Shown in pieces: positions 42,869 to 51,380 of a DNA stretch of 64,000 nt (the first letter of the stretch is position 1; each line of letters starts with the position of its first letter). Made by a program: the position numbers and the translations under genes. This stretch comes from Actinophytocola sp044466355 (GTDB taxonomy: Bacteria; Actinomycetota; Actinomycetes; Mycobacteriales; Pseudonocardiaceae), in NCBI RefSeq assembly GCF_044466355.1, contig NZ_JBITMQ010000006.1, positions 124,001-188,000 on the forward strand. Reading direction: 5' to 3'. The notes beneath the pieces were generated by a model that saw only the letters and a list, made by a program, of their open reading frames with translations, did not search any database and was not told the origin of the DNA.

Positions 42869-43638
42869 CGTTCGACCAGCGCGTACACCCGTGCCGGGCT
42901 GCCGGAGCCGCCGACGATCGGCAGCGGCGACACGACCAGCATCGCGCCGGTCGGCGGCAGCGACGCGACGTTCCGCAGCTGCGTCAGACCCATCTTGCCC
43001 GCGCCCAGGAAGTAGTGGTGGCACGGGAAAGCGGGCTCGAACGAGTGCGCGGCACCCGCGTCCGTGCCGACGGTCTCGACGCCGAGCCCGACGAGCCCGG
43101 TCTCCTCGGCGAGCCACCGCGCGCACTCCGCGGAGATGCCGGGGGAGTGCGGCCCGTTCTCGTCGGCGTTGAGGAACTCCGCGGCGTCCGCCGACCGCGC
43201 GTCCCAGCCGGTGCGCAGCAGCAACCAGGCACCGTCCGGCAGTGAGCCGTGCTCGGCCTCCCACGCCTTCACGTCGTCGACGCCCAGCAGGAAGTCGGCG
43301 TCCTCGGCGGCCCGCGCCGACACGTCGATCACCACGGCCGGCGCGACCAGCCGAGTCAGCGCGAGCCGGGAGACGTCCGCGCCGTCCTTGCCGGTGGCCC
43401 AGTGCACGGGCGCGTCGACGTGCGTGCCGGTGTGCTCACCGGTGTGGATGTTGTTCCAGTACCAGCCGGGCCCGGCCGCGTCGTAGCGGCTGATCAGCTC
43501 CAGCGAGAACGGGATCGTGTTCGAGAACGGCTCGGGCAGCTGGAGGATCGGCGTCTCGGACGACAGCGGCGCGGTCAGGTCGACGATCTCGACCCGGCCG
43601 CCGGCGATGGCGGCGAGGAGATCCTGGAGAAGCGGCAT
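42865..43638 (-). CDS. Cyclase-family metal hydrolase (kynurenine formamidase/isatin hydrolase-like)
   Basis: 257 aa. The metal-binding signature HTGTHVDAPVHW and the later GVETVGTDAG and PCHHYFLGAG stretches identify PF04199. Such enzymes open amide or cyclic bonds using Zn or Mn. Starts 18 nt after the phosphatase-like gene stop and overlaps the ThDP enzyme gene by GTGA, so the two are translated together. Substrate unknown. Confidence 0.9.
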   Translation of the reverse strand: MPLLQDLLAAIAGGRVEIVDLTAPLSSETPILQLPEPFSNTIPFSLELISRYDAAGPGWYWNNIHTGEHTGTHVDAPVHWATGKDGADVSRLALTRLVAPAVVIDVSARAAEDADFLLGVDDVKAWEAEHGSLPDGAWLLLRTGWDARSADAAEFLNADENGPHSPGISAECARWLAEETGLVGLGVETVGTDAGAAHSFEPAFPCHHYFLGAGKMGLTQLRNVASLPPTGAMLVVSPLPIVGGSGSPARVYALVER

Positions 43639-43656
43639 GCGGCAGTACTACCGCAC

Positions 43657-44742
43657 TCACGCACGGGCCACCAGTAGCGGCACCAGTTGCTCCTCCGGTG
43701 TGAGCGACCCGTGCTGCCCGATGAGACCGGACAGGAACGACTCGGCCGCCGACCGGATCACCCCGGACGTGCCGCGTGCGGCCGCGACCACGTCCCCGAT
43801 CCGGTCCGCGTAGTGCGGCGACAGCGGCCCGAACCAGCCCTCGTCGACGGCCTGCTCCCGCGACACCGTCCACGCCGCGTCGCCGAGCACGCCCTGCCAC
43901 GTCGCGAGAACGTCCGCCACCGCACCGGGTTCGGTGTGCACGTGCCGGGCACGCGGCTCACCGCTGAACGCCCGCACCCCGGCCCGCAGCACCGGATCGG
44001 TGTCGGCGTCGAAGGTGTGGTCCATGGCCACCATGCCGTGGTCGCCGGTCACCGCGAGCAGCGAGTCCGGCGGCAGGAGCGACACGATCACCTCGACGAG
44101 CCGGTCCACCTGCCGCAGCTGCAGCCGCCACGGCAGCGACCCCGGCCCGTACACGTGCCCCATCCCGTCGAGGTCCGCGTGGTAGCCGTACACGAGCCGC
44201 CTGCCCGGCTCGGACAACGCGGTCACGATGCCCGCCGCGAGGTCGCCGAACGCGAACGCGCCGGTGAACTCACCGCCCCGCAGCGCCGCCCTGGTCAGCC
44301 CGGAACCGGCGAACTTGGGTTGCGACACGACCGTCACCGCGACGCCGTCGGCCTCCGCCCGCTGGAACACCGTGTCGGCGGGCTGGACGGTCTCGGGCGG
44401 GAACGGTTCCCGCAGGTCGACCTTCCCGTGCGTGCCGTGCTCGGTCCACCGCAGCGTGTCCATCACGACGTCGTCGGCCAGCCGCAGCGACGTGCCGAGC
44501 AGTCCGTGCCCGCCGGGCGGCAGGCCGGTGCCCAGCGACGCGAGGCTGATCGCGGTGCTGGACGGGAACCCGACGGTCAGCGGACCGGCGTCGGTCATCG
44601 CGGTGAGGAACGGCGCGTCCTGCGGGTGTGCGCGCAGCAGCTCGCTGCCGAGCCCGTCGACCAGCAGCAACGCGGTCGCGCGGGCGGGTTCGAGCAGACC
44701 GAACACGTCGGCGAGCGACCGCGCGCCGTACTCGGGGATCAC
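43657..44742 (-). CDS. Alkaline phosphatase superfamily protein (nucleotide pyrophosphatase/phosphodiesterase type)
   Basis: 361 aa, no signal peptide. TALLLVDGLGSELLRAH metal site, nucleophile region VGFPSSTAISLASLGTG, HADLDGMGHVYGPGS and AVTGDHGMV complete the type I phosphodiesterase pattern. GTG start at 44742 overlaps the membrane phosphodiesterase gene by GTGA, so two superfamily members are made in tandem. Cytoplasmic location is suggested by the absence of a signal. Confidence 0.88.
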   Translation of the reverse strand: MIPEYGARSLADVFGLLEPARATALLLVDGLGSELLRAHPQDAPFLTAMTDAGPLTVGFPSSTAISLASLGTGLPPGGHGLLGTSLRLADDVVMDTLRWTEHGTHGKVDLREPFPPETVQPADTVFQRAEADGVAVTVVSQPKFAGSGLTRAALRGGEFTGAFAFGDLAAGIVTALSEPGRRLVYGYHADLDGMGHVYGPGSLPWRLQLRQVDRLVEVIVSLLPPDSLLAVTGDHGMVAMDHTFDADTDPVLRAGVRAFSGEPRARHVHTEPGAVADVLATWQGVLGDAAWTVSREQAVDEGWFGPLSPHYADRIGDVVAAARGTSGVIRSAAESFLSGLIGQHGSLTPEEQLVPLLVARA

Positions 44743-46847
44743 GTCTCCGCCACCAGTTCCGCCTCCCGCTCCGGTACGGGCCTCGGGTGGCCGAGGTGGT
44801 CGAGCCACCCACGCACCACCCGGTGCAGTTGTTCGGCACCGATGATCTCACCGGGCGCGGGCAGGTCCGCCGGGTACATCAGGAAACCGCGGGACTGGCC
44901 GCCGCCGAGCCCGCCGTGCGACCCGACGTGCACCTCGAACGGCGACGCCTCGTCGGTGGTCTCGTGGTAGCGGCTGTTGATCAGGATGTCGGGGCAGTGG
45001 GCGAAGGTGTCGGTGCGGCGGATCAGGTCGGCGGCGTGCGGGCCGTAACCGGTCAGCGGGTCCTCGCCGGTCACCGAGTCGTCACGGAGCCTGCGCGCGC
45101 CGTCCCTGCCGAGCACGACCGGACCCGACTTCGCGCTGCGGACCAGCATGAACCCGATGCCAGGGTGGTCGACGAGCGCGGGCAGCAGCTCGGGGAACTC
45201 CCGCTCGACGGTCTCCAGGTCGACGCGGCCCTCGTGCTCGGTGAACGACACCATCGCGACGTGCCCGGACACCACGACCACCACCCCGGGCGCCGCGCGG
45301 GTCACGGCCGCGGGCCTGCCCTCCTCGGTGCGATGGGTGTCCCGGGCGGCCTGTCTGCCCACCCGCGCCCGCAACGCCCGCGCGATCGGGCCCGACCCGG
45401 TCGACGCCTCGGCCACCGCCGCACCCAGCTGCCACGTGCCGGACCTCGGCCCGCGCCGCGACCCGTTCGCGGGCGGCGTGCCGCCGCACAGGCGCCCGAC
45501 GAGCTGCTCGACGGACTCGCCGAACCGGTTCGTGAACGCCCAGCCCTGTGTCACCCCGTGGTCGGACAGGACGACGAGCTTGTAGTGGCGCGGCGCGAGC
45601 CGTGCGGCCCGGTACAGGCGGCCGATCTGCTGGTCGATGGAGCGGATCACCGCGAGCGCGTCGAACCGTTCGATGCCGGTGTGGTGGGCGACCTCGTCGT
45701 AGCCGAGGAAGTCGGCGTACACCACCGGCCTGCCCGCCAGCATGTCGCCGATGATCGCGGACACCACCAGGTCGCGGGCGATGACCGTGGTGCCCGCCCG
45801 CGCGAACGGGAAGAAGCCGCCGCGTTTGATCCTCGGCCGCACCCTGGCCCGGCGTTGCCGCACGGACGCGGAGATCTCGCGCAGCACGTCCACGAGCGCG
45901 GACCCGAACGTGCGCACCACGTTGATCGGGTTCGCGAAGTAGGCGTAGTAGCCGGCGCCGGCCGGGTCCCGGCGTCTGCGGTGCGACCTCGTGAGGATCG
46001 GCACCGCGCTCATCGTGAGGCTGGTGTGGTCGGCGTCGCCGGTGAACAGGCCACCGCGGGCCGCGCCGCCGTTCGCGAGCAGACCCTGGCCATTGGAGTG
46101 GCGGCGTTCGATCTCGGCGGCGTCGGTCGGGTGCGCGCACGCCATCACGTGGTCGCGGTCCTTCTCGTACCAGCGGAAACCGAGGATGTCGTCGTTGCTG
46201 CCGTGCAGCAGACCGCAGACGCTCGCACCGGTCTGGGACGACCAGTCGCAGTGCCAGTCGGTGAGGACGTGGCTGCCGTCGGACAGCCAGCGGGCGAGCG
46301 TGGGCAGGTTGCCGTCGCGCACGGCGCGGCGCACCGTGTCGTAGCCGAGGCCGTCGATCTGCAGGAGCAGCACGCCGGGCGGGTCGTCGCACGGGTCGGA
46401 CCCGTCCTTGCGGAACCGCCGCGCGGCCCGCCGGAAGAACACCTCGTCCTCGTCGATGGCGAGCATGCTGCTGACCAGGCCCGCGACGCCCGCCATCACG
46501 ACGGCGACCACCACCGCGGTCCGGATGTTCGCGACGTACACCTCCGGCACCGCGAACGAGATGCCGAGGATGCCCGCGCCGAGCAGCTGGAACGAGAACA
46601 ACCCGAGGAACAGCACGGCACGCGGCGGCGCGAACCGCATGATCAGTGGCCACACGACCGCGCTGAGCAGGCCGAGCATGGCCGCGAACACGGTGGGTTG
46701 CCACCACAACGGCATGGCGAAGTCGGTCAGCCACAGGTCGAGCAGGTGCAGGCTGACCGCGACGAGCGCCCAGACGAGGAGCAGGCGGGCCACCACCCGC
46801 CCGCCACGCAACAACCGCCCCCGGTCAGTGAGTTCGGGCATGCTCAC
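44739..46847 (-). CDS. Membrane protein with C-terminal type I phosphodiesterase/phosphatase domain
   Basis: 702 aa. Four N-terminal helices (about 20-40, 48-70, 78-100 and 108-130; holin-like topology), then a long alkaline-phosphatase-superfamily domain: LLLQIDGLGYDTVRRAV, DWSSQTGASVCGLLHG with the nucleophile Ser/Thr, DFLGYDEVAHHTGIE and VVLSDHGVTQGW. The active site faces the cytoplasm or outside depending on topology. It overlaps the DedA gene by 23 nt. ATG 46847 is used; 46841 is an alternative. Likely acts on a lipid- or polyprenyl-linked phosphate (inference from DedA). Confidence 0.85.
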   Translation of the reverse strand: MSMPELTDRGRLLRGGRVVARLLLVWALVAVSLHLLDLWLTDFAMPLWWQPTVFAAMLGLLSAVVWPLIMRFAPPRAVLFLGLFSFQLLGAGILGISFAVPEVYVANIRTAVVVAVVMAGVAGLVSSMLAIDEDEVFFRRAARRFRKDGSDPCDDPPGVLLLQIDGLGYDTVRRAVRDGNLPTLARWLSDGSHVLTDWHCDWSSQTGASVCGLLHGSNDDILGFRWYEKDRDHVMACAHPTDAAEIERRHSNGQGLLANGGAARGGLFTGDADHTSLTMSAVPILTRSHRRRRDPAGAGYYAYFANPINVVRTFGSALVDVLREISASVRQRRARVRPRIKRGGFFPFARAGTTVIARDLVVSAIIGDMLAGRPVVYADFLGYDEVAHHTGIERFDALAVIRSIDQQIGRLYRAARLAPRHYKLVVLSDHGVTQGWAFTNRFGESVEQLVGRLCGGTPPANGSRRGPRSGTWQLGAAVAEASTGSGPIARALRARVGRQAARDTHRTEEGRPAAVTRAAPGVVVVVSGHVAMVSFTEHEGRVDLETVEREFPELLPALVDHPGIGFMLVRSAKSGPVVLGRDGARRLRDDSVTGEDPLTGYGPHAADLIRRTDTFAHCPDILINSRYHETTDEASPFEVHVGSHGGLGGGQSRGFLMYPADLPAPGEIIGAEQLHRVVRGWLDHLGHPRPVPEREAELVAET

Positions 46848-47433
46848 GCGCTTTCTCCCGCCGCCTGCCGACCAACCCGACCACGAGCGTGACGATCAGG
46901 ATGAGGAACGTGGCGATCACGGTCGCGACCAGCGGGTTGTCGAACAGGCCGCCGCTGACGACGCCGAGGAGCGCGTACGCGACCGCCCACAGCAGGCACG
47001 CGCCGGACGCGGCCAGGACCAGCCGCCGCCACGGGTAGTCGAGCGCCCCGGCCGCCAGCAACACGGGGATCCGCCCGGCGGGCACCATGCGCCCGATCAC
47101 GACGAGCAGCCACCCGCGTTCGACGAACTTCTCCCGCGCCCCGGCGAGCTTCTCCTGCGACTGCCGCCGCTCGAAGAAGCGCACGAGCGTCCCGCGCCCA
47201 CCCCGGCCGGCGCCGAACGTGACGAGGTCGCCGATCAGCGCTCCGACCGTCGAGACGACGACGACCAGCACGAGGTTGAGGTCCCCGCCGCTGACCGCGA
47301 TCGCCGCGCCGGCACCGACGACGGCGCCGGTCGGCACGACCGGCACGATCGACCCGAGCAGCACACCACCGAAGATGACCGGGTAGCCGATGGACGACGG
47401 GTGTGTCCAGTCGATGCCGAGGAACCCGCTCAC
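46825..47433 (-). CDS. DedA/SNARE-associated family membrane protein
   Basis: 202 aa. Helices VIFGGVLLGSIVPVVPTGAVVGAGA, VLVVVVSTVGALIGDLVTFGAG, and a C-terminal pair ending VIATFLILIVTLVVGLVG; FxGRxxPAGR-type motif visible as GRMVPAGRIPVLLAAGALDYP, the DedA signature. DedA proteins flip undecaprenyl phosphate or phosphatidyl lipids. The GTG at 47433 overlaps the stop of a 26-codon mini-ORF (GTGA). Immediately upstream of two phosphatase-superfamily genes, which suggests a lipid-phosphate recycling unit. Confidence 0.9.
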   Translation of the reverse strand: MSGFLGIDWTHPSSIGYPVIFGGVLLGSIVPVVPTGAVVGAGAAIAVSGGDLNLVLVVVVSTVGALIGDLVTFGAGRGGRGTLVRFFERRQSQEKLAGAREKFVERGWLLVVIGRMVPAGRIPVLLAAGALDYPWRRLVLAASGACLLWAVAYALLGVVSGGLFDNPLVATVIATFLILIVTLVVGLVGRRREKAREHARTH

Positions 47434-47510
47434 GACTCCCCCTCGCAGGCTCCGGGGAGCCGCTCGCGGTCGCCCTGTGTTTGTGGATTCGCTCCGCAAG
47501 CTTCGCTCAT
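47430..47510 (-). CDS. Mini-ORF 2, 26 codons, second copy in the tandem repeat
   Basis: ATG at 47510 overlaps the stop of mini-ORF 1 (ATGA); its own TGA (47430-47432) overlaps the DedA GTG (GTGA). The peptide starts MSEACGANPQ and ends GACEGES, identical to mini-ORF 1. No membrane or signal feature. Whether the peptide has a function is unknown; its main effect may be to carry ribosomes to dedA. Confidence 0.4.
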   Translation of the reverse strand: MSEACGANPQTQGDRERLPGACEGES

Positions 47511-47587
47511 GACTCCCCCTCGCAGGCTCCGGGGAGCCGCTCGCGGTCGCCCTGTGTTTGTGGATTCGCTCCGCAAGCTTCGCTCAT
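47434..47587. repeat. Perfect tandem duplication, two 77-bp units
   Basis: 47434-47510 and 47511-47587 are identical base for base. On the minus strand each unit begins ATGAGCGAAGCTT and ends GGGGGAGTC, so it starts at one ATGA junction and supplies a purine-rich SD-like stretch before the next. An internal perfect palindrome GGCTCC-CC-GGAGCC lies in each unit. Because 77 is not a multiple of three, each copy shifts frame and yields a closed mini-ORF rather than a fusion protein. Confidence 0.95.
47507..47587 (-). CDS. Mini-ORF 1, 26 codons, first copy in the tandem repeat
   Basis: ATG at 47587 overlaps the stop of the MBL-hydrolase gene (ATGA) and its TGA overlaps the ATG of mini-ORF 2. The peptide (MSEACGANPQ... 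GACEGES) has two Cys and is hydrophilic. Coding status rests on the overlap geometry, not on homology. Confidence 0.4.
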   Translation of the reverse strand: MSEACGANPQTQGDRERLPGACEGES

Positions 47588-48384
47588 GAAGCGCCTGGGA
47601 CGGCGCCGTGGAGCCGCACGTCCTCGCCGGGTTGCGTGACCAGGACCCGGGTGGCCCCGGTGACGGCGGCGGCGAACTCGTGCGGCGGGTCCGTCAGCAG
47701 CCGCCGCATGCGCCTGCCGTGTTTCCCGGGCAGGTGGGGCAGCCCGGTGACGGCGAGCGTCCCCCAGTGCACCGGCACGGCGACGCGCGGTTTCACGAGG
47801 TCGGCGGCGGCAGCGGCCCGTTCGGGGTTCATGTGCCCCGGCCCCAGCGTCGGTCCCCAACCCCACACCGGCAGGAGCGCGACGTCGACGTCGGCGAGGT
47901 CGGCCATCTCGGGGAACAGGTCGGTGTCCCCGGCCGCGTACACCTTCCGGTCGGCGCCCTCGATGACGTGCCCCATGGCCACGGCCTGCGGTCCGCGGGT
48001 GGAGCGCGGGCCCCACCGGTGCCCGGAGTGCTCGGCCCGCACACCGGTGACGCGCAGGTCGCCGTGTTCGAGTTCCTCGCCGGGCGCCAGCTCGTCGACG
48101 TGGCGGACGCCCTTGGCGCGCAGCCAGTCCCCGGCGCCGCGCGGCACCACGACCCGCACGTGCTCGGAGAGCAGCCGCAGCGACGGCAGGTGCACGTGGT
48201 CGCCGTGCAGGTGGGACAGCAGGACCAGGTCGACGTCGGCGTGGTCGGCCCTCGTGCACGGGGACGTCACCCTGGTCAGCGCCGACACCCGGTCGGTGAG
48301 CACGGGGTCGGTCAGGACGGCGTGCCCGGCCAGCTCCACGCGCACGGTGGAGTGTCCGACGAACCGCAAGCCGAGAGAACGCAC
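47584..48384 (-). CDS. Metallo-beta-lactamase-fold hydrolase (UlaG-like)
   Basis: 266 aa. The metal motif HLHGDH (in LSHLHGDHVHL), DTD in YAAGDTDLFPE and VPVHWGT at the C-terminal His site identify an MBL-fold hydrolase of the UlaG/lactonase group. GTG start at 48384. It is 44 nt downstream of asnB on the same strand and its stop overlaps mini-ORF 1. Substrate unknown; a phosphodiester, lactone or amide is possible. Confidence 0.88.
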   Translation of the reverse strand: MRSLGLRFVGHSTVRVELAGHAVLTDPVLTDRVSALTRVTSPCTRADHADVDLVLLSHLHGDHVHLPSLRLLSEHVRVVVPRGAGDWLRAKGVRHVDELAPGEELEHGDLRVTGVRAEHSGHRWGPRSTRGPQAVAMGHVIEGADRKVYAAGDTDLFPEMADLADVDVALLPVWGWGPTLGPGHMNPERAAAAADLVKPRVAVPVHWGTLAVTGLPHLPGKHGRRMRRLLTDPPHEFAAAVTGATRVLVTQPGEDVRLHGAVPGAS

Positions 48385-48428
48385 GCGGCCAGTATTACAA
48401 GTCGTGCGACCCGCGGCATAACCGCAGG

Positions 48429-50354
48429 TCAGAGCTTGACCGGGTACCTCGGCTCCGGTACGGCGACCTTGATGCGGTGCTCGACGAAGATGCCGTGCCA
48501 CAGCATGAACACGATCAGCGCCCAGAGCTGCCGCGACCGGTCGAGCTGTCCCTCCCGGTGCTCGTCGAGCAGCGCGAGCACGGCACGCCGGTCCAGGTGC
48601 TCGTCGGTTTGCGACGACGTGATGATCGACCGCGCCCACTCGTACATCTCGTTGCGCAGCCAGTGCCGGATCGGCACGGGGAAACCCAGCTTGCGCCGGT
48701 TGAGCACGTGCGGCGGGATGATTCGCTTCAGCGCCTGCCGCAGCGCGTACTTGGTGGTGCCGCCCGCGAGCTTCTCCTCGCGCGGCAGCCGCGACGCGAT
48801 CTCGAACACCTCGATGTCGAGGAACGGCACCCGCAGCTCCAGCGAGTTGGCCATGGTGACCTTGTCGGCCTTCACGAGGATGTCGCCGCGCAGCCACGTG
48901 AACAGGTCCACGTGCTGCATCCGCGCCACCGGGTCCCAGTCCCAGGACTCCCGGTACCACGGCATGGTCACGTCCTTGAACCCGATGTTCGGGTTGTAGT
49001 CGCGCAGCACGGCCCGCAGCTGCTCGTCGCGGAAGTTCCGCGCGTTGCCGTAGTAGCGGTCCTCCAGCTTGAGCGCGCCGCGTCGCAGCAGGTCCTTGCC
49101 GCGCACGCCCTCGGGGATCTTGGTGGAGATGTTGCCGATCATCTTGCGCATGCCGTGCGGCATCTTCTCGAACGGCGCGAGCGACACCGGCTCGTTGTAG
49201 ATCGTGTAGCCGCCGAACAGCTCGTCCGCGCCCTCGCCGGACAGCACCGCCTTGACGTACTTGCGTGCCTCGCGGGCGATGAACCACAGCGGCACCAGCG
49301 CCGGGTCGGCCACCGGGTCGTCGAGGTACCAGACGATGAGCGGCAGCGCGTCCATCATCTCCTGCGGCGACACGGTCTTCACCACGTGCCGCACGCCGAT
49401 GGCCTCCGCGGTCTCCGCCGCCACGTCGACCTCGGAGTAGCCCTCGCGCTCGAACCCGGTGGTGAACGCGATCAGGTTCGGGTTGGACTCGCGCGCCAGG
49501 GTGGCCGTCGCGGTGGAGTCGATGCCGCCGGACAGGAACGCGCCGACGGTGACGTCCGGGTCGGAGATCATGTGCTTGGCGACCGAGTCACGCATGACCT
49601 CGGCGATCTCGTCGTACAGCCGGTCCGGGTCGGGCACCGGCTTCGACTCGAACGTCGGGTTGAAGTACCGGTTGAACTGGATCCGCTGGCCCGGCCGCAC
49701 GTAGAACGACGTGCCGGACTCGATGCGGCGGATGCCGGTGTGCATCGACTCGGGCTCCGGCACGTACTGGAGCACCAGGTAGTGCTGCAGTGCGCGCTTG
49801 TCGAGCTGCTCACGCACCCCCAGCGGCCCGGACAGCTCCAGCAGGCTCTTCTTCTCGCTGGCGAACGCGACCCCGCCGGGCCCGCCCGACCAGTACAGCG
49901 GCTTGATGCCGAACGGGTCACGCGCCCCGAACACGACCCGCTCCTGCGCGTCCCAGATCAGGAACGCGAACATGCCGCGCAGCTTCTTGACCGAGTCCGG
50001 CCCGAGGTAGTGGAACGCGGCGACGATGGCCTCGCCGTCACCCCGCGTGCGGAACCGGGCCCCGTACCGGTCGGCGAGCATCTGCCGCAGCTCGCGGAAG
50101 TTGTAGATCTCGCCGTTGAAGTTCAGCGTGTACCGCGTCGGGTTCTCCGGCGGCCCCCAGACCAGTGGCTGGTGGGAGTGCTCGACGTCGATGAACGCGA
50201 GCCGGTTGAAGCCGTAGACGACCTCGCCGCCCGCCCAGGTGTCGGTCTCGTCCGGACCGCGGTGCCGCTGGCAGCGCATGGCCGCCCGCACGGCGTCACG
50301 CCTGGCGGCCGCGTGGTGGGGAGTGGCGCAGACAAGTCCGATCAGGCCGCACAC
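48429..50354 (-). CDS. asnB: Glutamine-dependent asparagine synthase, LtsA/AsnB type (probable peptidoglycan mDAP amidation)
   Basis: 641 aa. Class II glutamine amidotransferase with nucleophile Cys2 (MCGLIGLV), RHRGPD and NFNGEIYNF; synthetase domain with PPi loop SGGIDST, and VLSGEGADELFGGY. The C-terminal part (FPVPIRHWLRNEMYEWA) and length resemble, from memory, mycobacterial AsnB and corynebacterial LtsA, which amidate meso-diaminopimelate in the cell wall rather than making free asparagine. Cell-wall amidation is therefore the preferred reading. Divergent from the Ppx/GppA gene, with 101 bp between starts. Confidence 0.9.
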   Translation of the reverse strand: MCGLIGLVCATPHHAAARRDAVRAAMRCQRHRGPDETDTWAGGEVVYGFNRLAFIDVEHSHQPLVWGPPENPTRYTLNFNGEIYNFRELRQMLADRYGARFRTRGDGEAIVAAFHYLGPDSVKKLRGMFAFLIWDAQERVVFGARDPFGIKPLYWSGGPGGVAFASEKKSLLELSGPLGVREQLDKRALQHYLVLQYVPEPESMHTGIRRIESGTSFYVRPGQRIQFNRYFNPTFESKPVPDPDRLYDEIAEVMRDSVAKHMISDPDVTVGAFLSGGIDSTATATLARESNPNLIAFTTGFEREGYSEVDVAAETAEAIGVRHVVKTVSPQEMMDALPLIVWYLDDPVADPALVPLWFIAREARKYVKAVLSGEGADELFGGYTIYNEPVSLAPFEKMPHGMRKMIGNISTKIPEGVRGKDLLRRGALKLEDRYYGNARNFRDEQLRAVLRDYNPNIGFKDVTMPWYRESWDWDPVARMQHVDLFTWLRGDILVKADKVTMANSLELRVPFLDIEVFEIASRLPREEKLAGGTTKYALRQALKRIIPPHVLNRRKLGFPVPIRHWLRNEMYEWARSIITSSQTDEHLDRRAVLALLDEHREGQLDRSRQLWALIVFMLWHGIFVEHRIKVAVPEPRYPVKL

Positions 50355-50455
50355 GCGTGGTCACACCTCATTCACGGGTTCGGGGGGTCCTTCCCACTAT
50401 GCCGTATGCCTAAATCCGTGTTTGTCTCGACTGTGATGTGGGAACCTTGCTGACC

Positions 50456-51337
50456 ATGAAGGAGCCACCAAGAGCAGCGGTACTGGACGTCGGGTGTTTC
50501 AGTGCTCACCTCATGGTGGTGGAAAAGTCTCTGACCAGGCCTTTGGTGTCACACAAGGTGCGCCTGCGGCTGGACCGGGCGCTCGACGAGACGAACCGGA
50601 TCTCCTCGGATGGCATAGATCACATCGCCGCGGCCGTGGCCGAGGTCCAGGAACGGCTGCGTGAGGTCCAGGTGCCCGCGTTCCTGGCGTTCGCCACCTC
50701 GTCGGTACGGGACGCGGCCAACTCGTCACAGGTCGTCACTCGCGTCGCCAAGCGGACGGGCCTCGAACTTCGGCTCCTCTCCGGTGAGCGCGAGGCGCGG
50801 ATGTCCTACACGGCGTGCCGGTCGTGGTTCGGCGAGTCCGGCACCCTGTCCGTGCTCGACATCGGCGGCGGCACCGTGGAGCTGGCGGCGGGTGACACGC
50901 GCAAGCCCGTCTTCGCCCGTTCGCTCCCGCTGGGTGCCCGCACGCTCACCCGATCGGGTCTTTCTTTGCCGAAGCTGCGGAGCGCGCTGCCGGACAAGAT
51001 CGCCGAGGCGCTCCCCGACGGCGCACTGGCGAAGCTGTCGTCCGGGCGCGCGGTGGGCTGTTCGAAGGTGTTCGGCCAACTCGCCGAGCTGACCGGTTCG
51101 CGCTCCCGCCTGCACGCCGCTGACCTGGCCGAATGGATCCCGCGGCTCGCCAAGATGACCCCGAGGCAGCGCGCGGAGCTGCCGGGCATCTCCCGGCACC
51201 GGGCGCGGCAGTCGCTCGCGGGCGCCGTCGTGGCCGAGGCGCTGATGCACGCGACCGGCCACGAGACCATCGAAATCAGCCCGTGGTCGACGAAAGAGGG
51301 CCTGTTGCTGAACCTGTTGCGGGAGCAGCGGGCCTAG
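50456..51337 (+). CDS. Ppx/GppA-family phosphatase-like protein
   Basis: 293 aa. ASKHA fold with the phosphate-1 segment VLDVGCFSAHLMVVEKS and phosphate-2 segment SVLDIGGGTVELAAGD, and ATSSVRDAANS. These enzymes cleave polyphosphate or pppGpp; the shorter actinomycete forms are often weak exopolyphosphatases. The ATG at 50456 (MKEPPRAAVLDVG) is chosen; a GTG at 50438 is an alternative. A hairpin terminator follows. Confidence 0.88.
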   Translation: MKEPPRAAVLDVGCFSAHLMVVEKSLTRPLVSHKVRLRLDRALDETNRISSDGIDHIAAAVAEVQERLREVQVPAFLAFATSSVRDAANSSQVVTRVAKRTGLELRLLSGEREARMSYTACRSWFGESGTLSVLDIGGGTVELAAGDTRKPVFARSLPLGARTLTRSGLSLPKLRSALPDKIAEALPDGALAKLSSGRAVGCSKVFGQLAELTGSRSRLHAADLAEWIPRLAKMTPRQRAELPGISRHRARQSLAGAVVAEALMHATGHETIEISPWSTKEGLLLNLLREQRA

Positions 51338-51339
51338 TC

Positions 51340-51361
51340 GACCGGGTTCCAGAACCCGGTC
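51340..51361 (+). terminator. Hairpin terminator after the Ppx/GppA gene
   Basis: GACCGGGTT (51340-51348) and AACCCGGTC (51353-51361) are perfect 9-nt arms around CCAG, beginning 3 nt after the stop. Confidence 0.75.
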
Positions 51362-51380
51362 AAGCGCTTAGTGTTGGCTC

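Noticed and set aside
47434..47587. Direct repeats considered as a CRISPR array.
   Set aside because: The units are 77 bp, abut without spacers and number two; no cas genes are present.
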